Assembly: GCA_022823165.1 (NCBI GenBank)
Contig: JAJDXR010000072.1
Coordinates: forward strand, 1 to 55,204
Direction of reading: 5' to 3'
Origin: Anaerolineae bacterium
Lineage (GTDB): Bacteria; Chloroflexota; Anaerolineae; Aggregatilineales; Phototrophicaceae
Length of the DNA: 55,204 nucleotides
Positions 1 to 8,046 of this stretch are shown here, piece after piece; the first letter of the stretch is position 1; every line of letters starts with the position of its first letter. A program made the translations under genes and the position numbers. The notes below the pieces were generated by a model. It had not been told where the DNA came from and did no database searches. It was given only the letters and a program-made list of their open reading frames with translations.

Positions 1-87
1 CAGCTTGTTTATGCTCTCTTGACTATTTTGTATTTCTCGACGGGTCGCCTCAGTCGTTGTGGCGCGTGGGTGTAGAACCTGTGCCAT
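1..87 (-). CDS. Transposase N-terminus, IS481-like, cut by window edge
   Basis: Reading leftward from an ATG at 87-85, 29 codons run open to the window edge and begin MAQVLHPRATTTEATRR, followed by EIQNSQESINKL. This matches, from memory, the start of IS481-type transposases (MAxxLHxxAxTTxAxRRxIQxSQES), where it precedes the first helix-turn-helix. A Shine-Dalgarno-like AAAAGG lies 7 bases upstream of the ATG. The rest of the gene, including the DDE domain, is outside the window, so intactness cannot be judged. The call rests on N-terminal similarity only. Confidence 0.6.
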   Translation of the reverse strand, partial: MAQVLHPRATTTEATRREIQNSQESINKL

Positions 88-173
88 AGGGCATCCTTTT
101 GGCTAGATGAAATTATCCCATTATAATCCGAAACCATACACATAGACGCTATAGCAGGCGCGACGATTTGCGC

Positions 174-206
174 TAGAATGGCGGCTTATCCCGATAGACG
201 AAAGGG
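174..206 (+). promoter_or_regulatory. -10 box and ribosome binding site for the HAD gene
   Basis: TAGAAT at 174-179 fits a -10 element and AAAGGG at 201-206 sits 9 bases before the TTG start at 216. I see no good -35 hexamer at 16-18 bases. A second TATAAT-like box (120-127, palindromic ATTATAAT) could serve the leftward transposase. Nothing else is recognisable between 88 and 173. Confidence 0.4.
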
Positions 207-215
207 CGTCTCCAC

Positions 216-1004
216 TTGGCAAATTCAATCAAAGCCATCATCTCCGATATGGACGGCGTCCTCTGGCGCGGCTCACAAGCCCTGCCCGGCCTGACCGACT
301 TCTTCAACTTCCTTTTCGAGCGTGACATCAACTTCGTCTTGGCGACCAACAACAGCCGCAATACGCCTGCGGACTATGTCGAGAAGCTGGCGTCCATGGG
401 GGTGGCCGGCATAAACCCCTGCCACATCGTGACCAGCGGCACAGCGACGGCGATCACGCTGCAAGCGCAATACCCGGCCGGCACGCGAGTGTATGTCGTG
501 GGCGGGCCTGGTCTAAAGCGGTTGCTTTGCGATGCCGGCTTCCAACTGGTGGAGCGGGGCGCGGAGCTGGTAGTCTGCGGCATCGACTTCGACCTCAGCT
601 ACGACAAAGTCAAGCGGGCCACCCTGCTCATTCGCGGCGGCGCGCGCTTCATCGGCACCAATCCGGATCCGTCTTTCCCATCGCCCGAGGGTTTGGTACC
701 CGGCGCGGGCAGCATCCTGGCGCTGATCGAATCGGCCTCCGGCTGCGCGCCCATCATCATCGGCAAACCGGAACGCGGCATGTTCGAGGCGGCGCTGCGC
801 CAAGCCGGGGCAAAACCGGCTGAGACGCTTATGATCGGCGACCGCATCGGCACCGACATCATCGGCGCGCAGGCGCTTGGCATCAAAACGGCGCTGGTGC
901 TGACCGGCGTGGAGACCGAAGCCAGCCTGCGCGCGAGCGAGACGCAGCCGGATCTGGTGTTCGCCGGGCTGCCGGAGTTAATCGCGGCGCTGGGCGGGAT
1001 TTGA
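216..1004 (+). CDS. HAD-superfamily hydrolase, NagD/p-nitrophenylphosphatase type
   Basis: 262 aa, the usual length of NagD-like (class IIA) HAD sugar or nucleotide phosphatases. Motif I is DMDGVLWRG (nucleophile and acid Asp near residues 11-13), motif II lies in FVLATNNSR, the lysine of motif III is in GKPERGMF, and motif IV is MIGDRIGTDIIGA. The cap of this class sits between motifs II and III. It is probably cytosolic and dephosphorylates a small phosphometabolite; the sequence does not identify the substrate. The TTG start at 216 is chosen because AAAGGG is well spaced and the protein then begins just before motif I. The gene stands alone, divergent from the transposase and convergent with the next gene. 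Confidence 0.88.
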   Translation: MANSIKAIISDMDGVLWRGSQALPGLTDFFNFLFERDINFVLATNNSRNTPADYVEKLASMGVAGINPCHIVTSGTATAITLQAQYPAGTRVYVVGGPGLKRLLCDAGFQLVERGAELVVCGIDFDLSYDKVKRATLLIRGGARFIGTNPDPSFPSPEGLVPGAGSILALIESASGCAPIIIGKPERGMFEAALRQAGAKPAETLMIGDRIGTDIIGAQALGIKTALVLTGVETEASLRASETQPDLVFAGLPELIAALGGI

Positions 1005-1089
1005 CACACTCTTGCCACAGAGAGCACAGAGTCAAATTTAGGACAGAGAGAAGGATTTGATCTATTGTTGTTGCTTTGCCGTCGAATGC

Positions 1090-1135
1090 CGTAGGGGCGA
1101 TTGACGGCCTAGCGGGTGTCTACGCGCCCCAGTGA
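1090..1135. repeat. Remnant of the intergenic repeat family
   Basis: The gap 1005-1150 holds TAGGGGCGATTGACGG and then GTGTCTACGCGCCCC, the latter the inverse of the GGGGCGCGTAGACAC module found inside the small elements near 34171, 37212 and 55030. I read this as a decayed piece of that family; no gene is visible in the gap. Confidence 0.45.
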
Positions 1136-1150
1136 GCCGCCTGAAACCGA

Positions 1151-1999
1151 TCAGCGGTCCGTATTCGTATTCATCAAGGCAGCCAGCACCGCCTCAAGGT
1201 CGGGCCTGTCTTCCGCGTCCTTGAAATCCGCCATGCGCGTATACACCTCGAACGCAGCCTCGAAGAAACCCGGCGGCAAGCCCGCCAGCTCAAATGTCGC
1301 TGCGATCTCCTGCATCTCCCCGGCGAAGCGCCAGGCTTTGGCCGTCACGCCGCGCACCTGATCGCGCCGCTGCTGCACTGACTCCGCCGAGCGCAGCCCC
1401 CATTCCCGCTCCAGCTCGCCGCGCACATCCAGGTTTTCCGCCACGCCGTATATTGCCGCGAGCAAAGCGGTCGAGCCTTTGGTCAGAGCCGCGAAAGTCA
1501 TCTTGAGCGCCGAGGCTTTGCCCACCTCGTCGCCGATGGCGATGGCTTCGGTGAGCGTACCTTCAAACAGCGCCGCCACCTGCCCCGCCGCCGGTCCGGA
1601 AAGATAGAAGCGAGTCGTGCCGGCTTGCCAGGCGGGCGGACCTACAATGCTGCCGTCGACAACGTTGATGCCGGCCGCGCCCATGCGCTCGGCAATAGCC
1701 ACCGCTTTCTGTGGCGAGATGGCGTTGCCCTCGCAATACAATCCGCTGAAGCTGGCTGCTGTTACCGCGTCAGCCACTGCTTCAGCGGCGTGGGGCGGGC
1801 AGACGCAGAGGATGATCTGGCAGGCGTCGCAGAGCTCAGCCAAGGTATCGACCTGGCGCAGGTCCCCCTCGGCGGCGCGTTGGCGGGTGTCGGCGCTGCG
1901 CCCGGCTGAAGCCCATATCACGTCGTGCCCGGCCGCGCGCGCCGAGGCCGCTATCGAGGCGCCCATCGCCCCGGGATTGAGTATGCCTACAGCTGTCAC
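1151..1999 (-). CDS. NAD(P)-binding 6-phosphogluconate dehydrogenase-like protein (DUF1932 C-terminus)
   Basis: 282 aa. The N-terminus VGILNPGAMGASIA is a Rossmann nucleotide-binding loop (GxxxxGAMG) of the 3-hydroxyisobutyrate/6-phosphogluconate dehydrogenase superfamily. The C-terminal helical part with SALKMTFAALTKGSTALL is the pattern of DUF1932. Such proteins are putative NAD(P)-dependent dehydrogenases or imine-reductase relatives of unknown substrate. The GTG at 1999-1997 is taken as start because AAAGGA lies 7 bases upstream and the Rossmann motif follows at once; the frame stays open further upstream but would run into hisG. It is the last gene of a minus-strand run hisS/hisZ-hisG-this gene, 35 bases after hisG. 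A role in histidine synthesis is not implied. Confidence 0.82.
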   Translation of the reverse strand: MTAVGILNPGAMGASIAASARAAGHDVIWASAGRSADTRQRAAEGDLRQVDTLAELCDACQIILCVCPPHAAEAVADAVTAASFSGLYCEGNAISPQKAVAIAERMGAAGINVVDGSIVGPPAWQAGTTRFYLSGPAAGQVAALFEGTLTEAIAIGDEVGKASALKMTFAALTKGSTALLAAIYGVAENLDVRGELEREWGLRSAESVQQRRDQVRGVTAKAWRFAGEMQEIAATFELAGLPPGFFEAAFEVYTRMADFKDAEDRPDLEAVLAALMNTNTDR

Positions 2000-2034
2000 A
2001 GCATATTCCTTTAGGTATCGGTCAGTTGTCGGGG

Positions 2035-3063
2035 TCAGTTGTCGGAATGGAGCAGGCGCTCGAAGCGATCGTAGGTCTCGGATTTTTCGTCGAAGACGTA
2101 ATCGGGATGCGCCACAATGATATCGGTTCCGCCGATGGCGCGCAGATGCTGCATGGTCTTGTGTATCAGCTCGGAACGAACCAGCAAATTCGTCTCGAAC
2201 CACTGCTTGACGCTGCCGGGCGGGCTGGCCACCGCCACCACGCCGGGGCCTTTGCTGCCGCTGAGCGCCGGATTGGCCAGGATACGCCCCTGCACATCGC
2301 TCACGGAAGCGCCGCTGATATTGGCGCGCAGCGAGACGTATTGGCGAGCGCGGCGATTCGCCTCAATGAGCTCGATCATTTCGCGCAGGGTTTCCAGCTT
2401 GGCCGGCGACTCGCGCAGGCGGCGGCGATTGGCGATCAGCACCGCTTCCGAATCGATGATGACGCCGCCCTCGATCGGCCGCAGATGGTTTTCGCGCAGG
2501 GTCGTGCCCGTTTGCGAGAGATCGGCGATCAAGTCCGCGTAGCCCATGCGCGGCGCCGCTTCCATCGCGCCCTCGGCATGCACCAGCAAGAAATGCGAGA
2601 TACCCTGCTGGTAGAGGAAATTCCGCGTCAAGTTACTGAACTTAGTGGCGATGCGCAACTGCCCGCCGCGCGCTTGATGGCGCAGGCTGAGATCGGACAG
2701 GTCTGCGATTGACGTCACATCAATCCAGGAATCGGGCGCCGCCAGCAGCAACTGGCAGTGACCGAAACCCAACCGGTCGATGACCATGACATCGGTCGAA
2801 TCCTCGCTGTGCTCGGCGACAATGTCCAAGCCGGTAACGCCGATATCGGCCCGGCCCTCCAGCACCTTGTTGAGAATATCCAAAGGCCGCTGATAGACAA
2901 CTTCCGCCTGCGGCAAACGGGGAATGGTCGCGCTGTACTGGCGGCGATTCGGCTTGTAGATGCGCAGGCCGGCGCGGGCGAAAAACCCCTCGCAAGGCTG
3001 GGCCAGATTGCCTTTGCTGGGCAGAGCCAGGATGAGATTTTCAGCGGCCATTTGGTTATCCAT
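2035..3063 (-). CDS. hisG: ATP phosphoribosyltransferase, long form
   Basis: 342 aa. Catalyses the first step of histidine synthesis, joining PRPP and ATP. The N-terminal ILALPSKGNL strand, GRADIGVTGLDIV, and the PRPP loop region EGAMEAAPRMGYADLIADLS followed by QTGTTLRENHL are standard HisG features. The C-terminal ~90 residues (ANISGASVSD, then AIGGTDIIVAHPDYVFDE) form the regulatory domain of the long form, which normally gives histidine feedback without a HisZ partner. The ending resembles plant-type HisG from memory. The ATG overlaps the TAA of the upstream HisRS-family gene by 8 bases (ATGGATAA), so the two are translationally coupled; GGAG lies 12-13 bases upstream, and a second ATG at 3051 is possible. 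Confidence 0.9.
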   Translation of the reverse strand: MDNQMAAENLILALPSKGNLAQPCEGFFARAGLRIYKPNRRQYSATIPRLPQAEVVYQRPLDILNKVLEGRADIGVTGLDIVAEHSEDSTDVMVIDRLGFGHCQLLLAAPDSWIDVTSIADLSDLSLRHQARGGQLRIATKFSNLTRNFLYQQGISHFLLVHAEGAMEAAPRMGYADLIADLSQTGTTLRENHLRPIEGGVIIDSEAVLIANRRRLRESPAKLETLREMIELIEANRRARQYVSLRANISGASVSDVQGRILANPALSGSKGPGVVAVASPPGSVKQWFETNLLVRSELIHKTMQHLRAIGGTDIIVAHPDYVFDEKSETYDRFERLLHSDN

Positions 3064-4609
3064 CAGCGCTCAATAGCTCCTCGACCGTCTCAGCCAGCTC
3101 AGCCTGAAGGATAGGCTGTTCCTGGCGACTGCGCATATCCCGCAGGAGTGCCGATTGATCGGCCCGCTCGGCTTCACCGATGATGATGACCAGCCTGGCG
3201 CCGCGGCGGTCGGCCTGTCTCAAGCTGCGGCTCAGGTTGCGCCCCTCGATGCTCACTTCGGTCGTGATTCCGCGCGCGCGCAGATCTTTGGCGGCGGCGA
3301 ATGCCGATGCAAAGTCGCCTTCCGCGACCGGTATCACGCAGACCGTTCCCGCTTCGGGCGCCGCGCCTTTTGCCGTCTCCAGCACGCTGGCGAGGCGTTC
3401 AATGCCATAAGCGAAACCCAGGGCCGGCATCGCCTCGCCCCCACCCAGGATGCTGACCAGATTGTCGTAGCGTCCGCCGCCGCAGATTTGAATCGCCTCG
3501 CCCGTTTCCAGCGTGCAATGCAATTCAAAGATCAAGCCGGTGTAATAGTGCAAGCCGCGGTTCAAACCGAAGTCCAGCTCAATGTCACCGCTGATGTCAC
3601 CGTATTCCGCCAGGCAATCGAGCGTTCGCCCCAAGGCGTCCAGAGCCGCGCCATCGAGTTTGAAGTCCGCGGCCAGCGCCTGCGCCTGCCGCAGGGCCGC
3701 CGTCGGTTCGCCCGCCAGTTCACCCAGGCGCCGCATGAATTCCAGCGCGACCCGCAATTTGGGTCCCTGCTGATCTTCGCGGATTTTCTGCAACAGGCGC
3801 TCAACAACCTCGCCCTGCTCGCGATTGGCGTCGATGCGGATATTCAAGCTGTGCAAAAAGTCCGTGATGGCCTGATGCGCTTCGTCATCAGTCATTTCGC
3901 GCAGCAGATTAATCAGCCGCTGGCTCTGGGTATGCTCGCCGTCCGCCGACGCCGACGTCGCCGTCGTGGCGCTTTCGAATTCGGGATAGATCTCTCGCAG
4001 CGACGCGATCACGGCGTCGATGCCGCGTTTGCGCAGGTTTTCCATATTGCGCAGCAGGAAGTTGACCAGCTGCTTGCGCAAACCCAGCGCCTGCAGAAAA
4101 CTCTCCAGCACATCGCTATGGCCTATCACGAGCTGGTAATCGCGGATGCCCAGCCGCTCCAGGCCGCCGCAAGCCAGGTTGATTATCTCGGCGTCGGCGC
4201 GCGGCCCCTTGGCGCCCAGCAATTCGGCGCCGCTCAAAGTGAACTGACGGTAGCGATTCTGCTGCGGCTTCTCGTAGCGGAACACGGGCCCGCTGTACTG
4301 AATCCGCAGGGGCAGCGGCTCATCTTGCATATGCTCGACATAGGCGCGCAGAATAGAAGCCGTCAGCTCGGGACGCAAGGCGACGCGGCGGCTCCGGTAG
4401 TCAAATTGGTAGAGGCGCGCGGCGATATCTTCGCCGGATTTGCGCAGGTAGAGTTCGGTATTCTCCAGAATCGGCAAATCGATCGGCTGATAGCCGTGCA
4501 AGCGCAAATGCCGCTCGAGGCGCTCTTGCACTTGCCGCTGACGCGCGTATTCCGCGCTGAATACATCGCGCATTCCGCGTAGAGCGGCGATTTTGTCGGC
4601 CGATGGCAT
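3056..4609 (-). CDS. hisS: Histidyl-tRNA synthetase family protein (HisRS, or HisZ-like regulator)
   Basis: About 517 aa from the ATG at 4609; a TTG at 4642 adds 11 residues and neither start has a strong SD. Class II motif 2 is visible as FRYEKPQQNRYRQF, with LRPELTASILRAY before it, the histidine-site motif LNRGLHYYTG, and GGGRYDNL. The C-terminal ~95 residues (VCVIPVAEGDF to LVIIIGEAE) look like the anticodon-binding fold that HisZ lacks, which favours a charging enzyme. Against this are direct coupling to hisG and RGLHYY where typical bacterial HisRS has RGLDYY. About 100 extra residues (roughly 220-320) are inserted before the histidine-site motifs. I lean to HisRS; a regulator that kept the C-domain remains possible. 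Confidence 0.78.
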   Translation of the reverse strand: MPSADKIAALRGMRDVFSAEYARQRQVQERLERHLRLHGYQPIDLPILENTELYLRKSGEDIAARLYQFDYRSRRVALRPELTASILRAYVEHMQDEPLPLRIQYSGPVFRYEKPQQNRYRQFTLSGAELLGAKGPRADAEIINLACGGLERLGIRDYQLVIGHSDVLESFLQALGLRKQLVNFLLRNMENLRKRGIDAVIASLREIYPEFESATTATSASADGEHTQSQRLINLLREMTDDEAHQAITDFLHSLNIRIDANREQGEVVERLLQKIREDQQGPKLRVALEFMRRLGELAGEPTAALRQAQALAADFKLDGAALDALGRTLDCLAEYGDISGDIELDFGLNRGLHYYTGLIFELHCTLETGEAIQICGGGRYDNLVSILGGGEAMPALGFAYGIERLASVLETAKGAAPEAGTVCVIPVAEGDFASAFAAAKDLRARGITTEVSIEGRNLSRSLRQADRRGARLVIIIGEAERADQSALLRDMRSRQEQPILQAELAETVEELLSADG

Positions 4610-4697
4610 GTCGGATTCTCTGGCTGAAGTCCGATTGGTCAAACGTCGCTCAGACTACCACCGAATCAGTCAAAGGCAAAGTGCCGGGCGCGGCGCC

Positions 4698-5798
4698 TCA
4701 AGGGGGCCGGGTGAACTCCACGCGATAGTCATCGGCGCCGTCTATGATGAATCGCAGCAGCGCCTGCCCTTCTTTGTCAATGGCGGCGCGTACCTCGTCG
4801 CCTAGTACATCAAATGAGCTAACATTCAGGATCGCGCGCGCTAGCTCCCGCCGGGCGCTCCAGATGGCGCCGACGAAGCCGTCGATGATAACCGAGCCCA
4901 GCACCCGCCCGGCCGAAACGAAGACTTTCTTGCGGTGCTCTTCCGGCAAGATGCGTCCGCGGTCTTTGTGGGCGATCAAGATATTGTCGTATTCGGGCAG
5001 GAAGCGAATCGGCGCCGGCGCGTCGGCGTCTTCAAGCGTCAGTTCGGGCAAGTCATAACAGACTTTGCCGGCGGCATCGCGATACGCAACCAGCTCCCCC
5101 ACTGTCGCAGCCAGCGGCGTCTTCAAGCGGGTCATGCCGGTCCAGGTTTGGAAGTCCATGACGCTGGCGGGCCCGTATGCCGCCAGGTAACGCCGAAACA
5201 GCGCGCCCAGATCCGACGGCTCAGCAGGCCCCAGCCAGCTTTCGGCCGTGGTATAAGTCGCCCGCGTACCCACGCCCCAGGTTCCGCTGGGCGGGATCTG
5301 CACCAAAGGCAAGTAGCTGCGCACGGCATAAGCCATGGCCTGCTTGTCTTGATCGGGCAGGTGTTCCTGCAGGTGGTCGCGCAGGGCGCCGATAGCGGGC
5401 TTCTCCGCTTCGAGGTAAGGTTTGGCGATCTTGATCAGCCGCTCGATATCCAGGGCCCTGGCGCGCGCGCCAAAAAACGAGCGCAGACCCCGCGCCAATG
5501 CCGGCTGAATCACGGCTTGGAAGCGCTGATGGTCGGCGGCGGTCACGAGGTGGAGCGTCGAGCGCAGCCAGGGCGCCCGCGCCACTTGACGGGCCTCCAA
5601 TAGCGCGGTCAGGTCATTGCGCTCGAAATGTCGCAGACGCGTCCAGAGCCCGATATAAGGCGGATTGGGAATCTGCGATTGCAGCGCCAGCAGCGATTCG
5701 ATGGCTGCCCGGCTATCCAACTCCGCGCGCTTCAGCAGGCGCTGCCGCGCCAGCAACGTACGATTCAACTGTCTGAGCGTGAGTTTTTCCGCTGCCAT
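4698..5798 (-). CDS. Winged-helix protein of the HTH_42 family, AlkZ-like
   Basis: 366 aa, the normal size for the AlkZ/YcaQ (HTH_42) family, whose characterised members are DNA glycosylases that unhook interstrand crosslinks or remove bulky alkylated bases. The N-terminal segment LLALQSQIPNPPYIGLW carries the QxQ element of AlkZ-type enzymes (YcaQ/AlkX types have QxD). Further family features are LRSTLHLVTAADH and, towards the C-terminus, RFLPEYDNILIAHKDRGRI and GRVLGSVIIDGFVGAIW. It stands alone on the minus strand between the HisRS-family gene and the sigma-factor pair. Glycosylase activity is inferred from the family; many members are untested. AGGAG about 13 bases upstream supports the ATG at 5798 weakly. 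Confidence 0.8.
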   Translation of the reverse strand: MAAEKLTLRQLNRTLLARQRLLKRAELDSRAAIESLLALQSQIPNPPYIGLWTRLRHFERNDLTALLEARQVARAPWLRSTLHLVTAADHQRFQAVIQPALARGLRSFFGARARALDIERLIKIAKPYLEAEKPAIGALRDHLQEHLPDQDKQAMAYAVRSYLPLVQIPPSGTWGVGTRATYTTAESWLGPAEPSDLGALFRRYLAAYGPASVMDFQTWTGMTRLKTPLAATVGELVAYRDAAGKVCYDLPELTLEDADAPAPIRFLPEYDNILIAHKDRGRILPEEHRKKVFVSAGRVLGSVIIDGFVGAIWSARRELARAILNVSSFDVLGDEVRAAIDKEGQALLRFIIDGADDYRVEFTRPP

Positions 5799-5856
5799 CA
5801 GCCGCGCCCGCTCCTGTGATTAGCGGCGCCCAGTATAGCAGCCCTTGCTTGCCTCA

Positions 5857-6249
5857 TCAAAGCGGTGTGGCGACCGCCTCTTCCTGGATTTCTTGGGGCG
5901 CATCCGAGCCGAACAGGCGGCGCATAAAGAAAAGCAGGCAGCCAGCGACCAGCGCCAAGGCCGCGGCCAGCGAGATGCGCAAGGGCATCTGCCGCGCGCG
6001 CTTGATCAGGCCGGGCTGTCCTTCTATCAGATCCGCCAGTTCCGTACGCAGCGACTCGACGAATTCGGGCCGCGGCTCAACCGGCCTCAAAGCGCTTTGC
6101 AGCGCCTGTATCAGGCCCGCAAACTCGCCCGCGTCGGAAGCAGGCGACTCAGCTCGCCCCATCAACTCGTCTAAGTCGCCGCCGGCCTGAAGGCCCGAAG
6201 CGACGGCGTCAAGCGTAGCTTGAGTCTGAATCTTGCTGGACGAAGTCAT
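5857..6249 (-). CDS. Single-pass membrane protein next to sigma factor, candidate anti-sigma
   Basis: 130 aa. No enzymatic motif. The N-terminal ~85 residues are polar and probably helical (FAGLIQALQSALRPVEPRPE, EFVESLRTELADLIEG). One hydrophobic segment (about 91-112, ISLAAALALVAGCLLFFMRR) is followed by a short acidic tail. The gene starts 6 bases after the sigma-factor stop, so the two are surely co-transcribed. Position and topology suggest an anti-sigma factor with a cytosolic N-terminus, but the zinc-binding HxxxCxxC motif of ZAS anti-sigmas is absent. Function is therefore inferred from context alone. Confidence 0.6.
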   Translation of the reverse strand: MTSSSKIQTQATLDAVASGLQAGGDLDELMGRAESPASDAGEFAGLIQALQSALRPVEPRPEFVESLRTELADLIEGQPGLIKRARQMPLRISLAAALALVAGCLLFFMRRLFGSDAPQEIQEEAVATPL

Positions 6250-6255
6250 ATCCGC

Positions 6256-6867
6256 TTACACCTCGGTTCCCTCTAAGCGCTGCTGATCGGCCGCGGCGCT
6301 GCTTGGCATATCGTCCCGCAGCGCCAGCAGTGTACGATGATACAGTGATTTAATGGCGCCTTCCGTGCGCCCCATAATTTCGCCGATCTGGGCATTGGAC
6401 ATTTGCTCGATGAACTTCAAGAGCAGCAATTGCTGGCGCTCTTCCGGCAACCGCCGCACAGCCTGCAGCAACTGGTCGCGCTCTTCCGATTCTTCAGCCA
6501 GTCGCTCGGGCGCTTCCGAATGCAGCGAGCGCGCCACATAATCATCCAGCGCGATTATCTTGCGCCGCGACTGATCGCGATGCCAGTTGGCCACCAGATT
6601 GTGCGCGATGCGATAAAGCCAGGCCTGGAAGGGCAGACCCCGATCGACATAGTCGCCGATATGCGAATAGGCGCGGATGAAGACCTTGGCTGTCAGGTCT
6701 TCGGCATCCTGGATGTTGCCGGTCCGATGATAGATATAGCTATACATCTTCTTCACATAACGCGCGTATAGTTCGCCAAATGCCTCAGCGTCGGCCTTCG
6801 CCAGCGCCACCAGTTCCCGGTCCTCGAGCTGCTCGTGGTTGGCGCGGCGGCTGAAGAATTTTTTCAT
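6256..6867 (-). CDS. RNA polymerase sigma factor, sigma-70 family, ECF type
   Basis: 203 aa. Region 2 spans about residues 20-95 (DAEAFGELYARYVKKMYSYI, then DAEDLTAKVFIRAYSHI and FQAWLYRIAHNLVANWHRD). Region 4 spans about 125-180 (AVRRLPEERQQLLLLKFIEQ, then MSNAQIGEIMGRTEGAIKSL as the helix-turn-helix that reads the -35). Regions 1 and 3 are missing, as in group 4 sigmas. AAGGA sits 9 bases before the ATG. It is followed 6 bases later by a small membrane protein that may be its anti-sigma, the usual arrangement for envelope- or stress-responsive sigma factors. A hairpin lies just upstream of the SD (6882-6904). Target promoters are unknown. Confidence 0.9.
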   Translation of the reverse strand: MKKFFSRRANHEQLEDRELVALAKADAEAFGELYARYVKKMYSYIYHRTGNIQDAEDLTAKVFIRAYSHIGDYVDRGLPFQAWLYRIAHNLVANWHRDQSRRKIIALDDYVARSLHSEAPERLAEESEERDQLLQAVRRLPEERQQLLLLKFIEQMSNAQIGEIMGRTEGAIKSLYHRTLLALRDDMPSSAAADQQRLEGTEV

Positions 6868-6881
6868 GTCGTAAATTCCTT

Positions 6882-6904
6882 AACCCGTTGGCGCAATTCG
6901 GGTT
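6882..6904 (-). promoter_or_regulatory. Hairpin just upstream of the sigma-factor ribosome site
   Basis: AACCCG (6882-6887) pairs with CGGGTT (6899-6904), with an inner TTG/CAA extension and a 2-base bulge. On the minus strand it lies after the pfkB stop and directly before the AAGGA of the sigma gene. There is no U-run on the minus strand, so it is not a clear terminator; it may be a processing or translation-control hairpin. Confidence 0.4.
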
Positions 6905-6928
6905 ACGCCTCTGCCTCGCGACGCCTGA

Positions 6929-7852
6929 TCACGATGGCGCCGCCGCCAAGAAAGCCTGCACTTCGTTCAAGCTGGGCAATGACGACATGGTGCCTGGCTT
7001 GGTACAGGCCAGCCCGGCCGCCGCCGAGGCGAACTCCAGCGTTCGCGCTGTCGGCCAGCCCAGCGCCAGGCCCTGGCCGTAAGCGCCGACGAAGGCATCG
7101 CTGGCGCCGGTGGTGTCCACAATATCGAGCGCGACGGCCGGCTGCTCCAACTGGCAAGCCGCCTCGACCAGCACACTGCCCAACTCGCCGATCGTCAGCA
7201 CCACTTGCTTGACGCCCAAAGCCAGCAGTTCGCGCGCGAGAAATTCCAGATCTTCAGACTCGCTGCCCAAGATTAGCTGAGCTTCCAACTTGTTGGGAAT
7301 GAGCACGTCGACCAGGTGCAGGTAGCCCACAACAAAGCTGTCTCGCGTGAAAAACGGCGCCGGATTCAGCACCGTGACCGCCCCGGCCGTCCGCGCCCGC
7401 TCCAGCGCAAATTGCACTAGCGGCTGCGGTATCTCGAAGTCGACCAAAACAATATCGCCCGCATCTAAATCCGCCAGGGCGCCTTGAAGTTGTTCCTCAT
7501 CCACCAAACGGCTGGCTTCGGGCGCGCCTATAAATCCGGGCACGCCATCTTTAACGACAATACTGGCGATGCTGGTGCGCGCTTCGCGATGCCGGCGGAC
7601 ATGCCGCGTATTGACGCCGACCTCGTTCAAGGCGGCCAGCATGGCATCGCCTAGCATGTCCTGGCCCACGCAGCCAACCAGCCGCGCATCTTCAGCGCCC
7701 AGCAGCGCGGCGGCAGCGGCCTGGTTCAGAGCTTTCCCGCCGGGCGTCATGGTCGCCGCAGTCGCATGCACAGCGCGATTTGGCGTCACCCAATCCGGTA
7801 CCTCAAATACGAAATCGTAAACCAGCGCGCCGATAACAACGATTCGGGGCAT
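6929..7852 (-). CDS. PfkB/ribokinase-family carbohydrate kinase
   Basis: 307 aa from the ATG at 7852, chosen because TAGGA lies 9 bases upstream; an ATG 9 bases earlier overlaps that SD. The N-terminal beta strand RIVVIGALVYD, the glycine-rich signature PGGKALNQAAAAALLGA, NPAPF before the lid region, and the C-terminal anion hole DTTGASDAFVGAYG (catalytic Asp in GASD, where most relatives have GAGD) place it in the ribokinase-like family. It would phosphorylate a sugar or nucleoside with ATP in the cytosol. The divergent neighbour is an ABC sugar-type importer, so it may act on the imported substrate; that link is inference. It also precedes the sigma-factor gene by about 60 bases on the same strand. 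Confidence 0.85.
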   Translation of the reverse strand: MPRIVVIGALVYDFVFEVPDWVTPNRAVHATAATMTPGGKALNQAAAAALLGAEDARLVGCVGQDMLGDAMLAALNEVGVNTRHVRRHREARTSIASIVVKDGVPGFIGAPEASRLVDEEQLQGALADLDAGDIVLVDFEIPQPLVQFALERARTAGAVTVLNPAPFFTRDSFVVGYLHLVDVLIPNKLEAQLILGSESEDLEFLARELLALGVKQVVLTIGELGSVLVEAACQLEQPAVALDIVDTTGASDAFVGAYGQGLALGWPTARTLEFASAAAGLACTKPGTMSSLPSLNEVQAFLAAAPS

Positions 7853-8046
7853 AGGGAGCATTCCTAGGGGCTGTTACGGTAATAAGCGCATTGTAGCATG
7901 ATTGGTCAAGCGAATGCGCAACAGCTGTTGCATATTCCGCAACATGCGCTCGCCGCGGCGCTGGTTCAGCGCAACAGCCAATGCGCTTTCACGACAAAGG
8001 CGCAATCGCGGTTCAACATTGTAAGGCTTGAGAGGTAGATTTTCCC

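Noticed and set aside
3155..4582. 475-codon open frame on the plus strand
   Set aside because: It is antisense to the HisRS-family gene, has no recognisable domain, is Gln/Arg/Ala-rich as expected of the complementary frame, and has no SD.
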